Below are positions 1 to 13,900 of a stretch of 64,000 nt of DNA, piece after piece. Under the pieces are notes generated by a model. The model saw nothing but the letters and a program-made list of their open reading frames with translations, was not told the DNA's origin and searched no databases. The stretch lies in NCBI RefSeq assembly GCF_001039355.2, contig NW_019776049.1, positions 1 through 64,000 on the forward strand, read 5' to 3'. The position numbers and the translations under genes were made by a program. Numbering within the stretch: the stretch's first letter is position 1; the number at the start of each line of letters is the position of its first letter. The stretch is from Lingula anatina (Eukaryota; Brachiopoda; Lingulata; Lingulida; Lingulidae).

Positions 1-28
1 TATTTTTGTCCTACTTTTGTCTGAAACC

Positions 29-59
<31 letters not shown>

Positions 60-1821
60 GTCTTCATAACTATATATTTTAGTTTTTATTCAGGTCCATT
101 TGAATTTTGATTACCAGGTGAAATGATTGGACTACTTATATTTTTAAGAAAAAGAGTGCTGAAAAATTACAAGACCTTATATTTATACTTTTTTGCATTG
201 TCTAGCATAAGTCTTTTCTTCTATTTTAACACCAAATGATTGGAAAGATAACTTTTTGCTTTGTTGAACCTTTTTTGAGATTTATTTAGATGATGTGGTT
301 TTCTATTATTATGTGGGTGGGTCTGTATGTGATTCATTGGCTCTAGAGGTCTAGGAAGTCTGCTGAATACACAAACAGTTGTGATCACAGCATCACAGCT
401 TATAAAGTCTTTATTGTAATGCATGTAACAGGGCTTGCCATCTCGTATAATATGCAGACATTGCCTCTATACTACCTGACCTAGTCAGGTTTGCTATCAT
501 ATGGCACATTATATGTTTTGCTTAATAAGCTAATGAAATGCACATTGGGCTATAAATACATGATACATCATATTGTGATAGGTACTTTTGCATAAAGATT
601 AATATCATTCAGAAGACATAAGGTTTTGTTTTGAAAACTTCTGGTCTTTGGTGTTTTCATGTGACATTTTTCATTATGCGCAGCTCAGATCAGGAAGTCT
701 GCTAGAATCCAGAAATATATCATGAAAGAAATGAATGAACATTGAAACTATGATATGTTCAGAATGTGTCTATTTAGAGGATGTCTTTTTTTTACTTCAA
801 AAGTAAGCTGATATCCTGTGCATCAGTTAAATGGAATTTCCCTTCCACATTTTAAGTAGTCTAATTATCTGTTTCAATTGATATAAGAATTTTCCCTAAC
901 TTTCTGACATCAGATCCTGTGTCATTAATTGATTTCATTGTTTTAAGTATAATTATCTTTTTTCTAAATAAAAATGTTTTACTGTTTTTGCTAGCATGTT
1001 AGATAGAAAATGGAAATACAAAATATATATTGGAGTGAGTCCTGATAGCAGCTGTGATGAACAATGATGACATTCTTGCATGCTTGTTGTTACTGACTTG
1101 CAGGATCCAAACGAGCTTTAATAGCCTTGTGGGTGTTTGCAAGGTAAAATCAACAAAAGCCACAACTGAAAATCCTTACAAAGTTATTTGTTCATTGGAT
1201 AAATGAATGTATATAAACTACTATTGTTTAAATCAGGAAATCTCAATTATCACCTTATTTTTATTTGGGTTGAATATGTGGCTTTTGAACTATACATACA
1301 GTAAGAGCAAATTGTATTTATATAGTACCTGTAGAAGGCTAAGCAGCATGGTAGGGGCCAATTTTCAGGTAACATATTATCATTAATATTTCAGTTTGGT
1401 CAGAACAGAAAGCCATTGTTTTAAAGAGTTAAGAAGTGTGCAGTGGACCTTTATCATTTCATTGCATTTTAAGCATTTTATGATGCTGTAAAGAATTAGG
1501 TCAAGCTCACAGAATATGATTTTATAAATAAAAAATAAAAAGTGGAGTCAGTCATATGTCATAAACAAAAGGGCCCCATGATGTCACTAGTTCAGTCTAT
1601 ATTGAATGTTTCCTATCGGTGGTGCATTGAAATCTGAAGTGATCACAATTTGCTTCAAGTGTTTTCCCACTTTTAGCCTTACCTTTTTCATGATATTTAT
1701 TCAAATGCAATTTCTCTGTCTCCCTTCCTCTGTTTCTCCCTCTTTCTCTCTCTCTCTCTCTGGCTGTCTGTTCACAAGAATGATTCTGAAATTTAATTTT
1801 TTGTCTCTTTTTTTTTTTTAG
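1..1821 (+). other. IQGAP upstream intron (partial)
   Basis: AT-rich. A (GA)n microsatellite lies at 33-60 and a CT-rich tract at about 1735-1760. I searched by eye for the usual IQGAP exon encoding the stretch before RW (a YLCHLEEAK-like sequence) and did not find it, so it lies upstream. Confidence 0.6.
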
Positions 1822-1978
1822 ATGGATAGAAGCCTGTATCAATGATCAGTTGCCAGCTACCACTGAGGTAGAAGAAGGACTGAGAAATGGAGTATACTTG
1901 GCAAAATTGGCACATTTTATGAAACCAGATTTGGTGCCTTTAAAGAAAATCTATGATAAAGATCAAGAGAGATACAAG
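1822..1978 (+). CDS. IQGAP: IQGAP visible exon 1, CH domain
   Basis: Acceptor AG at 1820-1821 after a T-rich tract; donor GT at 1979. Encodes the WIEACINDQLPATTE stretch and GVYLAKLAHFMKP of the IQGAP calponin-homology domain. The first base completes a codon begun in an exon upstream of the window, so this is not the true start. Confidence 0.95.
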
Positions 1979-4900
1979 GTGGTGTATTTTTTATTAATGT
2001 ATAAAAATCAGCCACTTTATTAATTTATAATCCTCACTTTAATAATAAATGATTATAGATACTTAATATTTCATATCAATAATCTGTTGGAATGTTTTTT
2101 TTTTTTACATAGGTCCGGGGATTACATTTCCGACACACAGACAATATCAACCACTGGTTGAGAGCCTTGGAGGAATTGGGACTACCAAATGTAAGTCATC
2201 ACACTCAATCTATTTCTTACTCTCTCTTTCCCCAAACCTCTGAATGCAGCACTTTCTTTATTACTTTGTCTTAACAGACCTAAGATCGTGACATTGTCAG
2301 ATGACCTTTGCAAAGTTTGCTTATAGTTTGGAGTACTACAAGTGGTTATTTTAAAAGATGTTCTATTTATTACATAGAGACTGAATTTGAAACAAGTCAA
2401 ATTTTAAGTTTAGATTGCAATTCATTCAAATCAAATGGAAACATCTCCCTTTCCATAATCAAAAGAGGTCAACCAGTGAGTGCCTTGTTATATGCAGCAC
2501 ATATTTAACTGAAGTTGTTTTTATTGGGGGAAAAAACATGCATAATTGGTGTGATTTAAAAGATATTCTGAATTGGCCTTTCTTTCTCTGCCAAACAAGA
2601 GATTAAGAATTTTATTACTAAATTTCAGTGGTTTACAACTGTTTTCTTTGAATTAAGTATTAGGTTAGTATTGGATAATTGTTCGAGTTTAAAGAAGAAG
2701 CATGCATGTTAACCCTGGTCTTTTCAGAATTTAAATGCTGTAAATGAGTCACATGAACATGATAAAGTTTAATGATTCAACTACAATAAGTTAGATAATT
2801 AAGTCTGTGCATATTTAGGTCATCAAAGTATTGTTTTACTGTGACACCAAATGGAGCGACTTTGTACCATTCATATCAGCAAAAATTTCTTTTGAAAAAT
2901 TGAGTCATGATTTTCTAAAATTGCATCTGCCACTTCTTGGCAGATGTGTTTCTTTTCTTATATTTGTGATGTGAAACCTATGTTTTGTTCAGAACTACTT
3001 ATTACCAAAAAAAATGGAGACCTATCAGCATAGGTTATCTAGAAAGAAAGAGGGCAAATATTGGTGCTATAATGTGGCACTGGCTGGCACCATGTTATTA
3101 CTTCTGATCTCTCACAGCTACTGGACATCTAGTATCTACATCAGTAACACCCTGCCACTATGCTATAGCTTATAGTAGATAGTATCCCGCTGAATTGGTC
3201 ATCTTTAGTACACCTTATCACCTCAGTGGTAACTGAAGTGAAGGTTAACAGTGGCATGCGGCTTCCATTCAATGTGCTTGCTGCCCTGTAACCTTATAAA
3301 TAGGAATAAAATCCATCTCTATCTTTTCAGAACAGGTTTATTGTACCTGAACAGCGTCCCCATTTTCTGTTCATAGTAAAATAGGTCTAAACGTAATTTC
3401 ATATTGGCCCCCTGCTCTTTATTTTCTTTGAACTCGTTCTAGTGCTTGGGTTAAAATGTATTATCAGTTGTTCATATATTTCTGATATCAAAACCTCAGT
3501 GATAGACTTACATTCATTTATTTATGTAAGATGAGTAAATTGGAGAAATTTGAGGATTTTCATATTATTATTTTAGTTCTAGAGACAAGCTGAACTATCT
3601 GTGGCAGAGAATTAGGCTTCTATCAGTTATGATTCATATACTGTATGTCAGCAGCTTAATGAGTATGTAGATATACATAGATTAGCACACCAAAGATGAG
3701 GCAATATTTAAGCCTCCAAATTTTCAGGCTGGGAGATTTAAATCCTGGTGGGAGGTACTCTTCTGAACTATTAGCTTATATAACCAGAGGAAAAAATAGA
3801 ATTTGGATCACTGATGCTTAGTTACAATAAGGCATTCCTGTGCTTAAACACCGTTTAACTAGGGGCATTGTGAAGAGTAAATTTTGGTTCTAAATGCTAG
3901 TGATACTGCTGGAGGGGATTGGAATATAGGTAGACTGATCTAATATCAGGTTTTGAATGATATATATGTATATTAATAATTATAATCAGCAACATAGAAA
4001 GAGTATAAGGAGGAATAGGGCTGGTTGACCATAGTGCATTTGATGTGTTTTTGGGTGTGTTTGTTTTGGGGATTGGGGGGGGGGGGGGGGTGAGTGAGGG
4101 ACAATTGTAAAAGAAGAAAGTGAAATTGAAATACACATGCTGTCTGGTAACGTCACTTAAAACTTAATTAAAAGAGATGCATCTATTATTGACATTAAAT
4201 TTTACACTCTAATAGACATGGAATGTTAACCTAATCTGGCCAGCCATCTATGCAACCAATGTACTGTATTGTTGTCTTCACTTATAACTTTGGTATCATA
4301 AGGTTTTCAAAACCATGATACGTATGGGCAGATGCTCGCTGAATTTATGGATGATGGAGGTTAAGGCTAAAGTGTAACAGCTTGTACTTGTCATTGGTGT
4401 GCAGAACATGTGACAGTAATCACAAGGGGAATGTCCTTAATACAAGAATGCACGTTTTAGTTTATTTGGAGAACTGGTGAAATATTTCATTGTTTCTTCA
4501 TTTCAATGTTGCTTTCAGTGTAGTTGATGAATCTGGTTGATTTCAACGTTTGCACATTTTTTTTTATGATTTGAAAAGTGTGTCGTAATAATTGTTCTTC
4601 AAATACCTTAGAGTGAGATAAACATAGAGCAGGTTCCTTTATAATTTATAGTATACCTGTTGCATATTTTTCACCAAAGAAAAATTACAGATATTGTGAT
4701 TAGGAATGTTTTGTTGTCACGTGCATTTCATGCTCTGTAGCACAAATAATGGGTTTGATATTCCATACAAAATCTGCTCGAGTTGAAGAAAAAACCCAAA
4801 TAAGACATAAGCAGTAGAGATATGCAGGGAAAGATTTTGAGATCTACATACCATGTCCATCTTGATGATAGACATTAGCTGGTATTTAACTAATGTCCCT

Positions 4901-7900
4901 TTTTAGTATGCGGTTGCCAGGATAACAGATCTCAAGCAAAATGCCCAAACCAGTAGATATGGGGCATATAAAAGCCAATAAATCTTCTCTGAAACCATCA
5001 TTTCTCCTTTTCTTCTTCTTTTTCTTTTGTAAATATCTAGTAAATAAATAAATATGTGGCTCAGAGATAAAAGAAAGTTATTATCCAAGGAATAGTAGGT
5101 AGCCTTTTAGATTTGCACATCAGTACTAGTATATTGTTATCCAGTGCACTCAATGATAATGTATGATATAGGGATATGCTGCTGCCAGAGACCTTTTCTT
5201 ACAAATGGAAGATTGTCTGTCATTGAATATTTATCTTGTAATCACCTTAGTATCAAAAGTGTAGATCTAGATAATATGGTAGATATTTTGGTCCCAAGTG
5301 TGTGTGAGATGGATTCTCCTTTATATGATTTAAGAATTATAATGGAAAGGTTATTCTGCTAGGCGTCCTACAAATTTTCCTTCCTCTCATAATCAGTATG
5401 AATCAACAGACTTACGTGTGAGAGGAAATACTCCCTCCCAAGAGCAAAGTTCATACTAAAATAAGTTCCCCGTGCTCATAAAAAAGATTCACTTTGTTTT
5501 TGACAACCACTGTGAATTAATTGCAGTGCTGCGCTATTAATGTGCTTAAAAACAACATCCAGTGTTACACTTGTGATGGGAAAAAACTTTGTGACTGGCA
5601 TTGTGATAGGAATATTCACATTGATCAGTGACCAAAAATGATATCAAAAAATAATATCAAACTAAAGCTATATATAAAATGGTGATCGCCTGCAGCCATG
5701 AAAAGTATGCTGCAACAGCATAAATGTTTTATGTTCACAGTGGCTGTCTATACATGTGGAATTCAGTGGCTGATATAATAACCCGAAGCAGAATGACAGT
5801 TTGGTTGAAATAATTCACTGAATTGTTGCTAATTTGGAATATTCAGGTATTTGAGGGAGAAATGAGCTCATTTTATTTCACTTATGCTTATTTCTGGCAG
5901 CTCTGACATGAAAAAAAAAGTTTTATGGAATACTGGTTATATTCATGTATTTGTCCATGACAATTTTGGTTTTGTCCATATTGTAAACAATGGAATTTGT
6001 ATTCGTGGTTAACCAATGGAGAGAAGAAAGGTAACCACTTCAGACCTTGAGTCTCCTGTCTTTTAAAACAGTATGATGTAAAGTGACTCATTGCAGAAAT
6101 GGGTCAAAATGTAGATCCTATTTCATCTATAACTGGTATGTCATCAAAAAACCTCAGTTGCAACATTTCTCATTTGCTAGAATGTAAAAGGCCCCATATA
6201 AGATTTATACCAACATTGATGCATCTTTTGTTGCCATTGGCTAAATTTGAGTCAGTTTAGAGAAAGTCTGGATGGGCAAAAACAAACAAACAAACAAACA
6301 AACAAACAAACTGCCATGGAATAAGGATAAATAAGAATGTATTAGGTAAAAGACTCCAAGAAGACAGAAACCCATTTACCAAGATGACCATATAAGTAGT
6401 TGGCTACTGTAATGCCCGTCTGTAAACATGTAGCCTAAGCTGTCCCTTGCCTTACAACCTGTTGAACCTAGAGGAATGTGAAACTGCATATATATATAAA
6501 TATGTCACATTCCGTACTTCTACTAATACTTCTTTCTGCCCTCTTCCTCAAAGAAAACTACCTGAAGTACCATTGCTCAGATATTTATACAGTCTTGATC
6601 CCGTTCAGTCAAGTCAACACATACCCATTAAGATGAGTTATCTCAACACATAAATGTGTTTTGAGTAGTTGTAGTCATGTTTGTCATGGGTCAGGTGTAA
6701 GTTTAGATCAGAACTGATTAAATTGGTTTTGTGTGAAGAAAGGACAGAAATAAAAAAAGAGAAGTGGGTGTCGGATTGCATTGTACTTAGAGAGAGGTCT
6801 TAGTGTAGTGTTTTGCTTAGATAATTTTTGGCCCCCCCCCCCCAATGCCAAAACCTCTGACGGTATCTGTCTAGTCAAATGTCATCATATCTTTTTTAGA
6901 GATAATGCCTTTGAAATGACATGCATTATGTATACCTGCAATTTTAAAATGATTCAGGGTCACATGTGAGACAGTGCCATTACAAATGACTACGGTGGTT
7001 ATATCATTTAAGAAGTGTAGGTGTACTGAAGGAGACAGAAAGAAATGGATTACTTGGCTCACTCCATCTGATAAATTTTGCCAATAAGCTAAACATATTT
7101 AAAATTTATTAAAAGAAATGAAATATGTTGAAATGTATTTGGCTGAAAGACATTATGTAAAAGCAAGCCCAATTTTTATGCAACATTTTTGTTTTTCTGT
7201 CCAGTATGCATCTATCTATCCAACAAGTAATTAGCTATGCATTACCATGANCAAACAAACATACAAACAAACAAACTGCCATGGAATAAGGATAAATAAG
7301 AATGTATGAGGTAAAAGACTCCGAGAAGACAGAAACCCATTTACCAAGATGAGCATATAAGTAGTTGGCTACTGTAATGCCCGTCTGTAAACATGAAGCC
7401 TAAGCTATCCCTTGCCTTACAACCTGTTGTACCTAGAGGAATGTGGAACTGCATATAAATATGTCACCTTCCCGTACTTCTACTAATACTTCTTTCTGCC
7501 CTCTTCCTCAAAGAAAACTACCTGAAGTACCATTGCTCAGATATTTATACAGTCTTGATCCCGTTCAGTCAAGTCAACACATACCCATTAAGATGAGTTA
7601 TCTCAACACATAAATGTGTTTTGAGTAGTTGTAGTCATGTTTGTCATGGGTCAGGTGTAAGTTTAGATCAGAACTGATTAAATTGGTTTTGTGTGAAGAA
7701 AGGACAGAAATAAAAAAAGAGAAGTGGATGTCGGATTGCATTGTACTTAGAGAGAGGTCTTAGTGTAGTGTTTTGCTTAGATAATTTTTTGACCCCCCCC
7801 CCCCCATCCCTTCAATTGCAGCCAAAACCTCTGATGGTATCTGTCTAGTCAAATGTCATCGTAAGCTTTTTTAGAGATAATGCCTTTGAAATGACATGCA

Positions 7901-10900
7901 TTATATATACCTGCAATTTTAAAATGATTCAGGGTCACATGTGAGACAGTGCCATTACAAATGACTACGGTGGTTATATCATTTAAGAAGTGTAGGTGTA
8001 CTGAAGGAGACAGAAAGAAATGGATTACTTGGCTCACTCCATCTGATAAATTTTGCCAATAAGCTAAACATATTTAAAATTTATTAAAAGAAATGAAATA
8101 TGTTGAAATGTATTTGGCTGAAAGATATTATGTAAAAGCAAGCCCAATTTTTATGCAGCATTTTTGTTTTTCTGTCCAGTATGCATCTATCTATCCAACA
8201 AGTAATTAGCTATGCATTACCATGAGCTCAGGTTATAACTGATGCATTAATAAAACAAATCATTCTATAAAAAGACATGTCAGCATGTTGTTTTGCTTTT
8301 GGTACTAAATCATTTTTATAGCTCTTAATGCATTGGTGAAAGTTTTCAGAATTATACCTGATTTCAGGACTTTCAGATTTCATTTTAAATGTTTTTTCAC
8401 ATGGCCTTGATGTGATGAGAAATTGCAAGCTGTGTGTTCAGTTTTTTTCATTTTTTAAAACTTTCACCTATGTTAATGTTAGATCCCAAAATATTAATCA
8501 TATAAAATTAAGACAGTCCTGTTTGGAAAAATGCCTTCATGCTACATAAACATGTGAATATGAAACCTGTGTTCTTGACTTAAGAAGTCCAGAATATTGC
8601 CAGCCAGGTACACTTTATGCTGGATTAATATGGGTGCAACTGGTAAATTAACCCCTTGTCCCAAGGGGTGAGAAAGATCAATAACTATCACATAGCTTGC
8701 AAACACTGGGGCTATTGTCAGTGTGGTAGCCAACAGTCAGATTTCTTTCCAGTCGGCTAGTTACAGGCTTGGATCTAGGACTGCTATATGCTTTGTCCTT
8801 GTTTTCTCTGTCGGCTTACTGTTTTTTTAAGAATTGTTTTTTTATTTTATTCTTAAGAGGGATTGGTGTTCATGCATAGATATATTACTGGAGACATGCA
8901 CTTAAACTACATTTGGAAGTCTGTGGGCAAAGTTTTAAAGCTGATGATCCTCTTTGACTTTTTATGTATACATGGACTGATATAATGGTCTGGTACCTTT
9001 TTCCAGAACTATTAATGATTACATAATGACCATGTTAAATAATTGCTATTGTCTCCATTTTCCTCCAGAAATCACAAAATGTGAAACATGGCAGAAATAC
9101 ATCTCTGTAAAAACTTATCAATGCAAGATTTTTTGTATGAAAGACAATTTTTCAAAAACAAATTTTAAAGAAAAAAATGTGCACTGGATTGATTAATGAG
9201 TTTTGATTGTCTGCATTATTTCAGATATTCTACCCAGAAACCACAGACATTTATGACAGAAAGAACATGCCCCGCGTTATCTACTGTATACATGCTCTTA
9301 GGTAGGGTTCCTACAGGGATCTGGACGATTAAAAAGTTGATGTCTTCATGATTGTTACAAATGCTCACAATTTGTATTTAGTTCAAGAAAAAATTTGATG
9401 TACAATCACAACAGCTTAACTGCATAAAATTAAGTGTGCTCTTACTGCAAATTATATCATTGATTGGTCCAAATTGTTCAACATGTTTGTATAAGTATTT
9501 CAATTCCTCTTTATTTTTTCAGTTTGTACATGTTCAAGCTTGGATTGGCACCTCAGATTCAGGATCTTTATGGCAAGATCAAGTTTACAGGTAAAACAAC
9601 GAGCTCAAGCTACCTATGGAAAAGTTCACCTTATGATGAAAATAAGGTGCAAAGGCCCACAAATAATTATTAATATTTAATCTTTCTTTGATTTGGGTAT
9701 TTGGTTACAAGAAAAGATGTGTTAGTGGTAACATGAAAAAAGTAGCAATAGGATTGTTTTGTGTATCTGTTTGAAAAACTTGTAGATTAGGAGAAATAAA
9801 TTGGTATAAAGCTCTTTTTGATTCTCACCCAAAGAAGTATTTCTATAATATTTACCCCAATCCTTTATAAAATTTTGATTTCAGAGGAAGAAATAAGTGC
9901 GATGCGAAAGGAATTGGAAAAGTATGGTATTCAGATGCCTGCCTTCAGTAAGATTGGTGGAATCCTGGCTAATGAGGTATATTCCAATACTCAGTGAAGA
10001 TTATGCCAGTAACTTCAGTTGATTGACCCTAATTTGTGTGTAGCATGATGTATCAGAAAGTCTGTTTTGTGACCAAGGTCATAGAGGGGCATGCCATTTG
10101 ATAAATGTTGACTATATTGATTGATTGTGATGAGGTTGTAATTGTTTATAGTTTATTTTAGAGGCATTCACACAAAAAGTTCATATAAGCAAGACGTATT
10201 TGAACTAGTGGTTGAGCATTGAGCATTTTAATAGAATAATGAATATATTATTCCTGGTATTAAATATATATGTAGCTAGTCACTGTGCATCAAAGCTTTC
10301 TATTTTCAATAAGTTCACAGAATAGACAGTGCCCTGCTGTTCATCATACTGAGTCTGTGTAACAGATGGTGTTATGGCTGCATTGCATTACAGTCTAAAA
10401 ATATTGCTGGTAATGTAACAGGGAATTGCCAGCTGTTGTTTCTAAGTGTGAGATGGGGGTCTTTTTAGATTTCATGGCATATTTTCTCAGATACAGAAGA
10501 GATCTAAAAATAAGGTGTGTGTGTGTATGTGTGTGTGTGCGTGTCTGTCCTGTCATATTATCAATAATGATAATTATTAATTATAAAACAATTTCTCAAA
10601 ACAGACCTCACAGATATCTCAGTGCAGTTTACAAATATTATGACTTATAAACCTGTTACCTATAACCATGAAGAAAATTGATTTTAAATAGGTATAAAAC
10701 CTAGAAGAGATATTTATCTCCCAAATTATTCTTCAGAGGTTTTTAAATTTCTCTTTAAACTATCATAGTTGTTATGAAGAAAGGCATTTGACTTGCTGAT
10801 AAAATTTGACCATAAATTGGTGCTGCAATTTCAAAACTCCTATGATCACACGTTTCTAGTAAATTTTTCTTTCCATTTCGATATAATTTGCCCACTTTTT

Positions 10901-13900
10901 CACTGTGTTCTGATGGGATTACTAGTGGCTAGTTCAGGAGTGAGAATAATTTATAGAAGATACTGTACTTAAAATTCTACATGCAGTGTTAAATTATTGA
11001 TCATATTACTACCTTAACTTGATACCTGGATTCCTTATATCACAATTAATGTTATTTGTGAAAAGGATTTGAATGAGTCATTGTCTGAATGCTGGTTTTG
11101 CAGGGCTAAAGTATAATTGAAAAAATATAGCGCAATGAGGATGTTTGATTATGAGATGGCATTTCCTGGTAGATTATGGTGGCAATTTCCTTGTAGCTTA
11201 GGATTTTGTAGAAAGTATCAAACAAATAAATAAAAAAGTTACTAATTTGGGGGGAAAAGGAAAAGGGTAAAAGGGGGGGGTAAGAAAAGAGGGCGGTCAG
11301 CACACACACTGTTCTTACTGCAGTTTACCTTACTATAAATGCCAAGTGCAGTATAAAGCATTAGCACTTATTGCAAAGTTTGGCATGTAAAAGTTAATAA
11401 GAAAGAATAGGTTTTCTTGGTGTTTGCTGGTCTGANNNNNNNNNNNNNNNNNNNNNNNNNNNNNNNNNNNNNNNNNNNNNNNNNNNNNNNNNNNNNNNNN
11501 NNNNNNNNNNNNNNNNNNNNNNNNNNNNNNNNNNNNNNNNNNNNNNNNNNNNNNNNNNNNNNNNNNNNNNNNNNNNNNNNNNNNNNNNNNNNNNNNNNNN
11601 NNNNNNNNNNNNNNNNNNNNNNNNNNNNNNNNNNNNNNNNNNNNNNNNNNNNNNNNNNNNNNNNNNNNNNNNNNNNNNNNNNNNNNNNNNNNNNNNNNNN
11701 NNNNNNNNNNNNNNNNNNNNNNNNNNNNNNNNNNNNNNNNNNNNNNNNNNNNNNNNNNNNNNNNNNNNNNNNNNNNNNNNNNNNNNNNNNNNNNNNNNNN
11801 NNNNNNNNNNNNNNNNNNNNNNNNNNNNNNNNNNNNNNNNNNNNNNNNNNNNNNNNNNNNNNNNNNNNNNNNNNNNNNNNNNNNNNNNNNNNNNNNNNNN
11901 NNNNNNNNNNNNNNNNNNNNNNNNNNNNNNNNNNNNNNNNNNNNNNNNNNNNNNNNNNNNNNNNNNNNNNNNNNNNNNNNNNNNNNNNNNNNNNNNNNNN
12001 NNNNNNNNNNNNNNNNNNNNNNNNNNNNNNNNNNNNNNNNNNNNNNNNNNNNNNNNNNNNNNNNNNNNNNNNNNNNNNNNNNNNNNNNNNNNNNNNNNNN
12101 NNNNNNNNNNNNNNAAAATATTGCTGGTAATGTAACAGGGAATTGCCAGCTGTTGTTTCTAAGTGTGAGATGGGGGTCTTTTTAGATTTCATGGCATATT
12201 TTCTCAGATACAGAAGAGATCTAAAAATAAGGTGTGTGTGTGTATGTGTGTGTGTGCGTGTCTGTCCTGTCATATTATCAATAATGATAATTATTAATTA
12301 TAAAACAATTTCTCAAAACAGACCTCACAGATATCTCAGTGCAGTTTACAAATATTATGACTTATAAACCTGTTACCTATAACCATGAAGAAAATTGATT
12401 TTAAATAGGTATAAAACCTAGAAGAGATATTTATCTCCCAAATTATTCTTCAGAGGTTTTTAAATTTCTCTTTAAACTATCATAGTTGTTATGAAGAAAG
12501 GCATTTGACTCGCTGATAAAATTTGACCATAAATTGGTGCTGCAATTTCAAAACTCCTATGATCACACGTTTCTAGTAAATTTTTCTTTCCATTTCGATA
12601 TAATTTGCCCACTTTTTCACTGTGTTCTGATGGGATTACTAGTGGCTAGTTCAGGAGTGAGAATAATTTATAGAAGATACTGTACTTAAAATTCTACATG
12701 CAGTGTTAAATTATTGATCATATTACTACCTTAACTTGATACCTGGATTCCTTATATCACAATTAATGTTATTTGTGAAAAGGATTTGAATGAGTCATTG
12801 TCTGAATGCTGGTTTTGCAGGGCTAAAGTATAATTGAAAAAATATAGCGCAATGAGGATGTTTGATTATGAGATGGCATTTCCTGGTAGATTATGGTGGC
12901 AATTTCCTTGTAGCTTAGGATTTTGTAGAAAGTATCAAACAAATAAATAAAAAAGTTACTAATTTGGGGGGAAAAGGAAAAGGGTAAAAGGGGGGGGTAA
13001 GAAAAGAGGGCGGTCAGCACACACACTGTTCTTACTGCAGTTTACCTTACTATAAATGCCAAGTGCAGTATAAAGCATTAGCACTTATTGCAAAGTTTGG
13101 CATGTAAAAGTTAATAAGAAAGAATAGGTTTTCTTGGTGTTTGCTGGTCTGAATTAAGCACTAAAGGCAGTAAAAATTTGACTAGAATTAGGTAACTAAC
13201 AAGTGCCTAATGAACACCATCCTTGCATTATTTTCTTAAATAATTTTTGTCGTAAATGTTGTATCAGTGTCTGATTTCCATTGATTGATTAATTAATTAA
13301 TGTGTGTGCATGTTCTTCTCAAGTTTTCTTTTTCTTCTTTCATTAGATGCCAGTAGATGAAGCCGCATGTGAGTAGTAGAGATTATAGATTATAGTTTCT
13401 CAGTGATTGTTGACAACTTTTTGAAATCTTCTCAAATTTATTTAATTCATAAACTTCAGTATGTGTGATGTTGTCAAAGATGGACCAGAATTGTTAGTGT
13501 TTTATTAAAATAAACATTTTGTGTGCAGAACACAAGTAAGCTCTGGCAACAATTAAGAATCAATTAAGAAAATACTACAAACATTTTGACAAATGAGCTC
13601 CTGAAATTGAAAAAGTATGTAGAGATTTTTGACTTTTGCCATTATTGTTAACATTACTGTTTACTATGTTTCCAGTGCATGCTGCTGTAATTGCCATCAA
13701 TGAGGCCATAGACCACCAGGTGGTGAAGGGGACCCTCTCTGCCCTGCAGAACCCCGCGGCTCACCTGACTGCTGTCATACCTCAACACATTGAGGACTAC
13801 CAGGAGATACTGCATGCTGCCAAACATACCAAAGCTGAAAATGCTAGAAACAGGGTACAGTATCCTATTGTCTCTCAGTGGAGTGTTTATTTGTTTTAGG

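Larger units (their letters stand above)
2191..9224 (+). other. IQGAP intron (about 7 kb)
   Basis: No exon recognised. Contains a 16-G run at 4075-4090, an (AAAC)n tract near 6280 and 7252, the contig join at 7251 and its overlap duplication. The rest is AT-rich without a recognisable feature. Confidence 0.6.

Noticed and set aside
6871-8037. Pair of near-identical 62-63 aa minus-strand ORFs as a duplicated peptide gene
   Set aside because: Products of overlap duplication 1; no promoter, splice or family evidence.
11368-12273. Open frames of 301 aa (minus) and 237 aa (plus) across the gap
   Set aside because: They are almost entirely N, with a TG-repeat translation at the edge; not genes.
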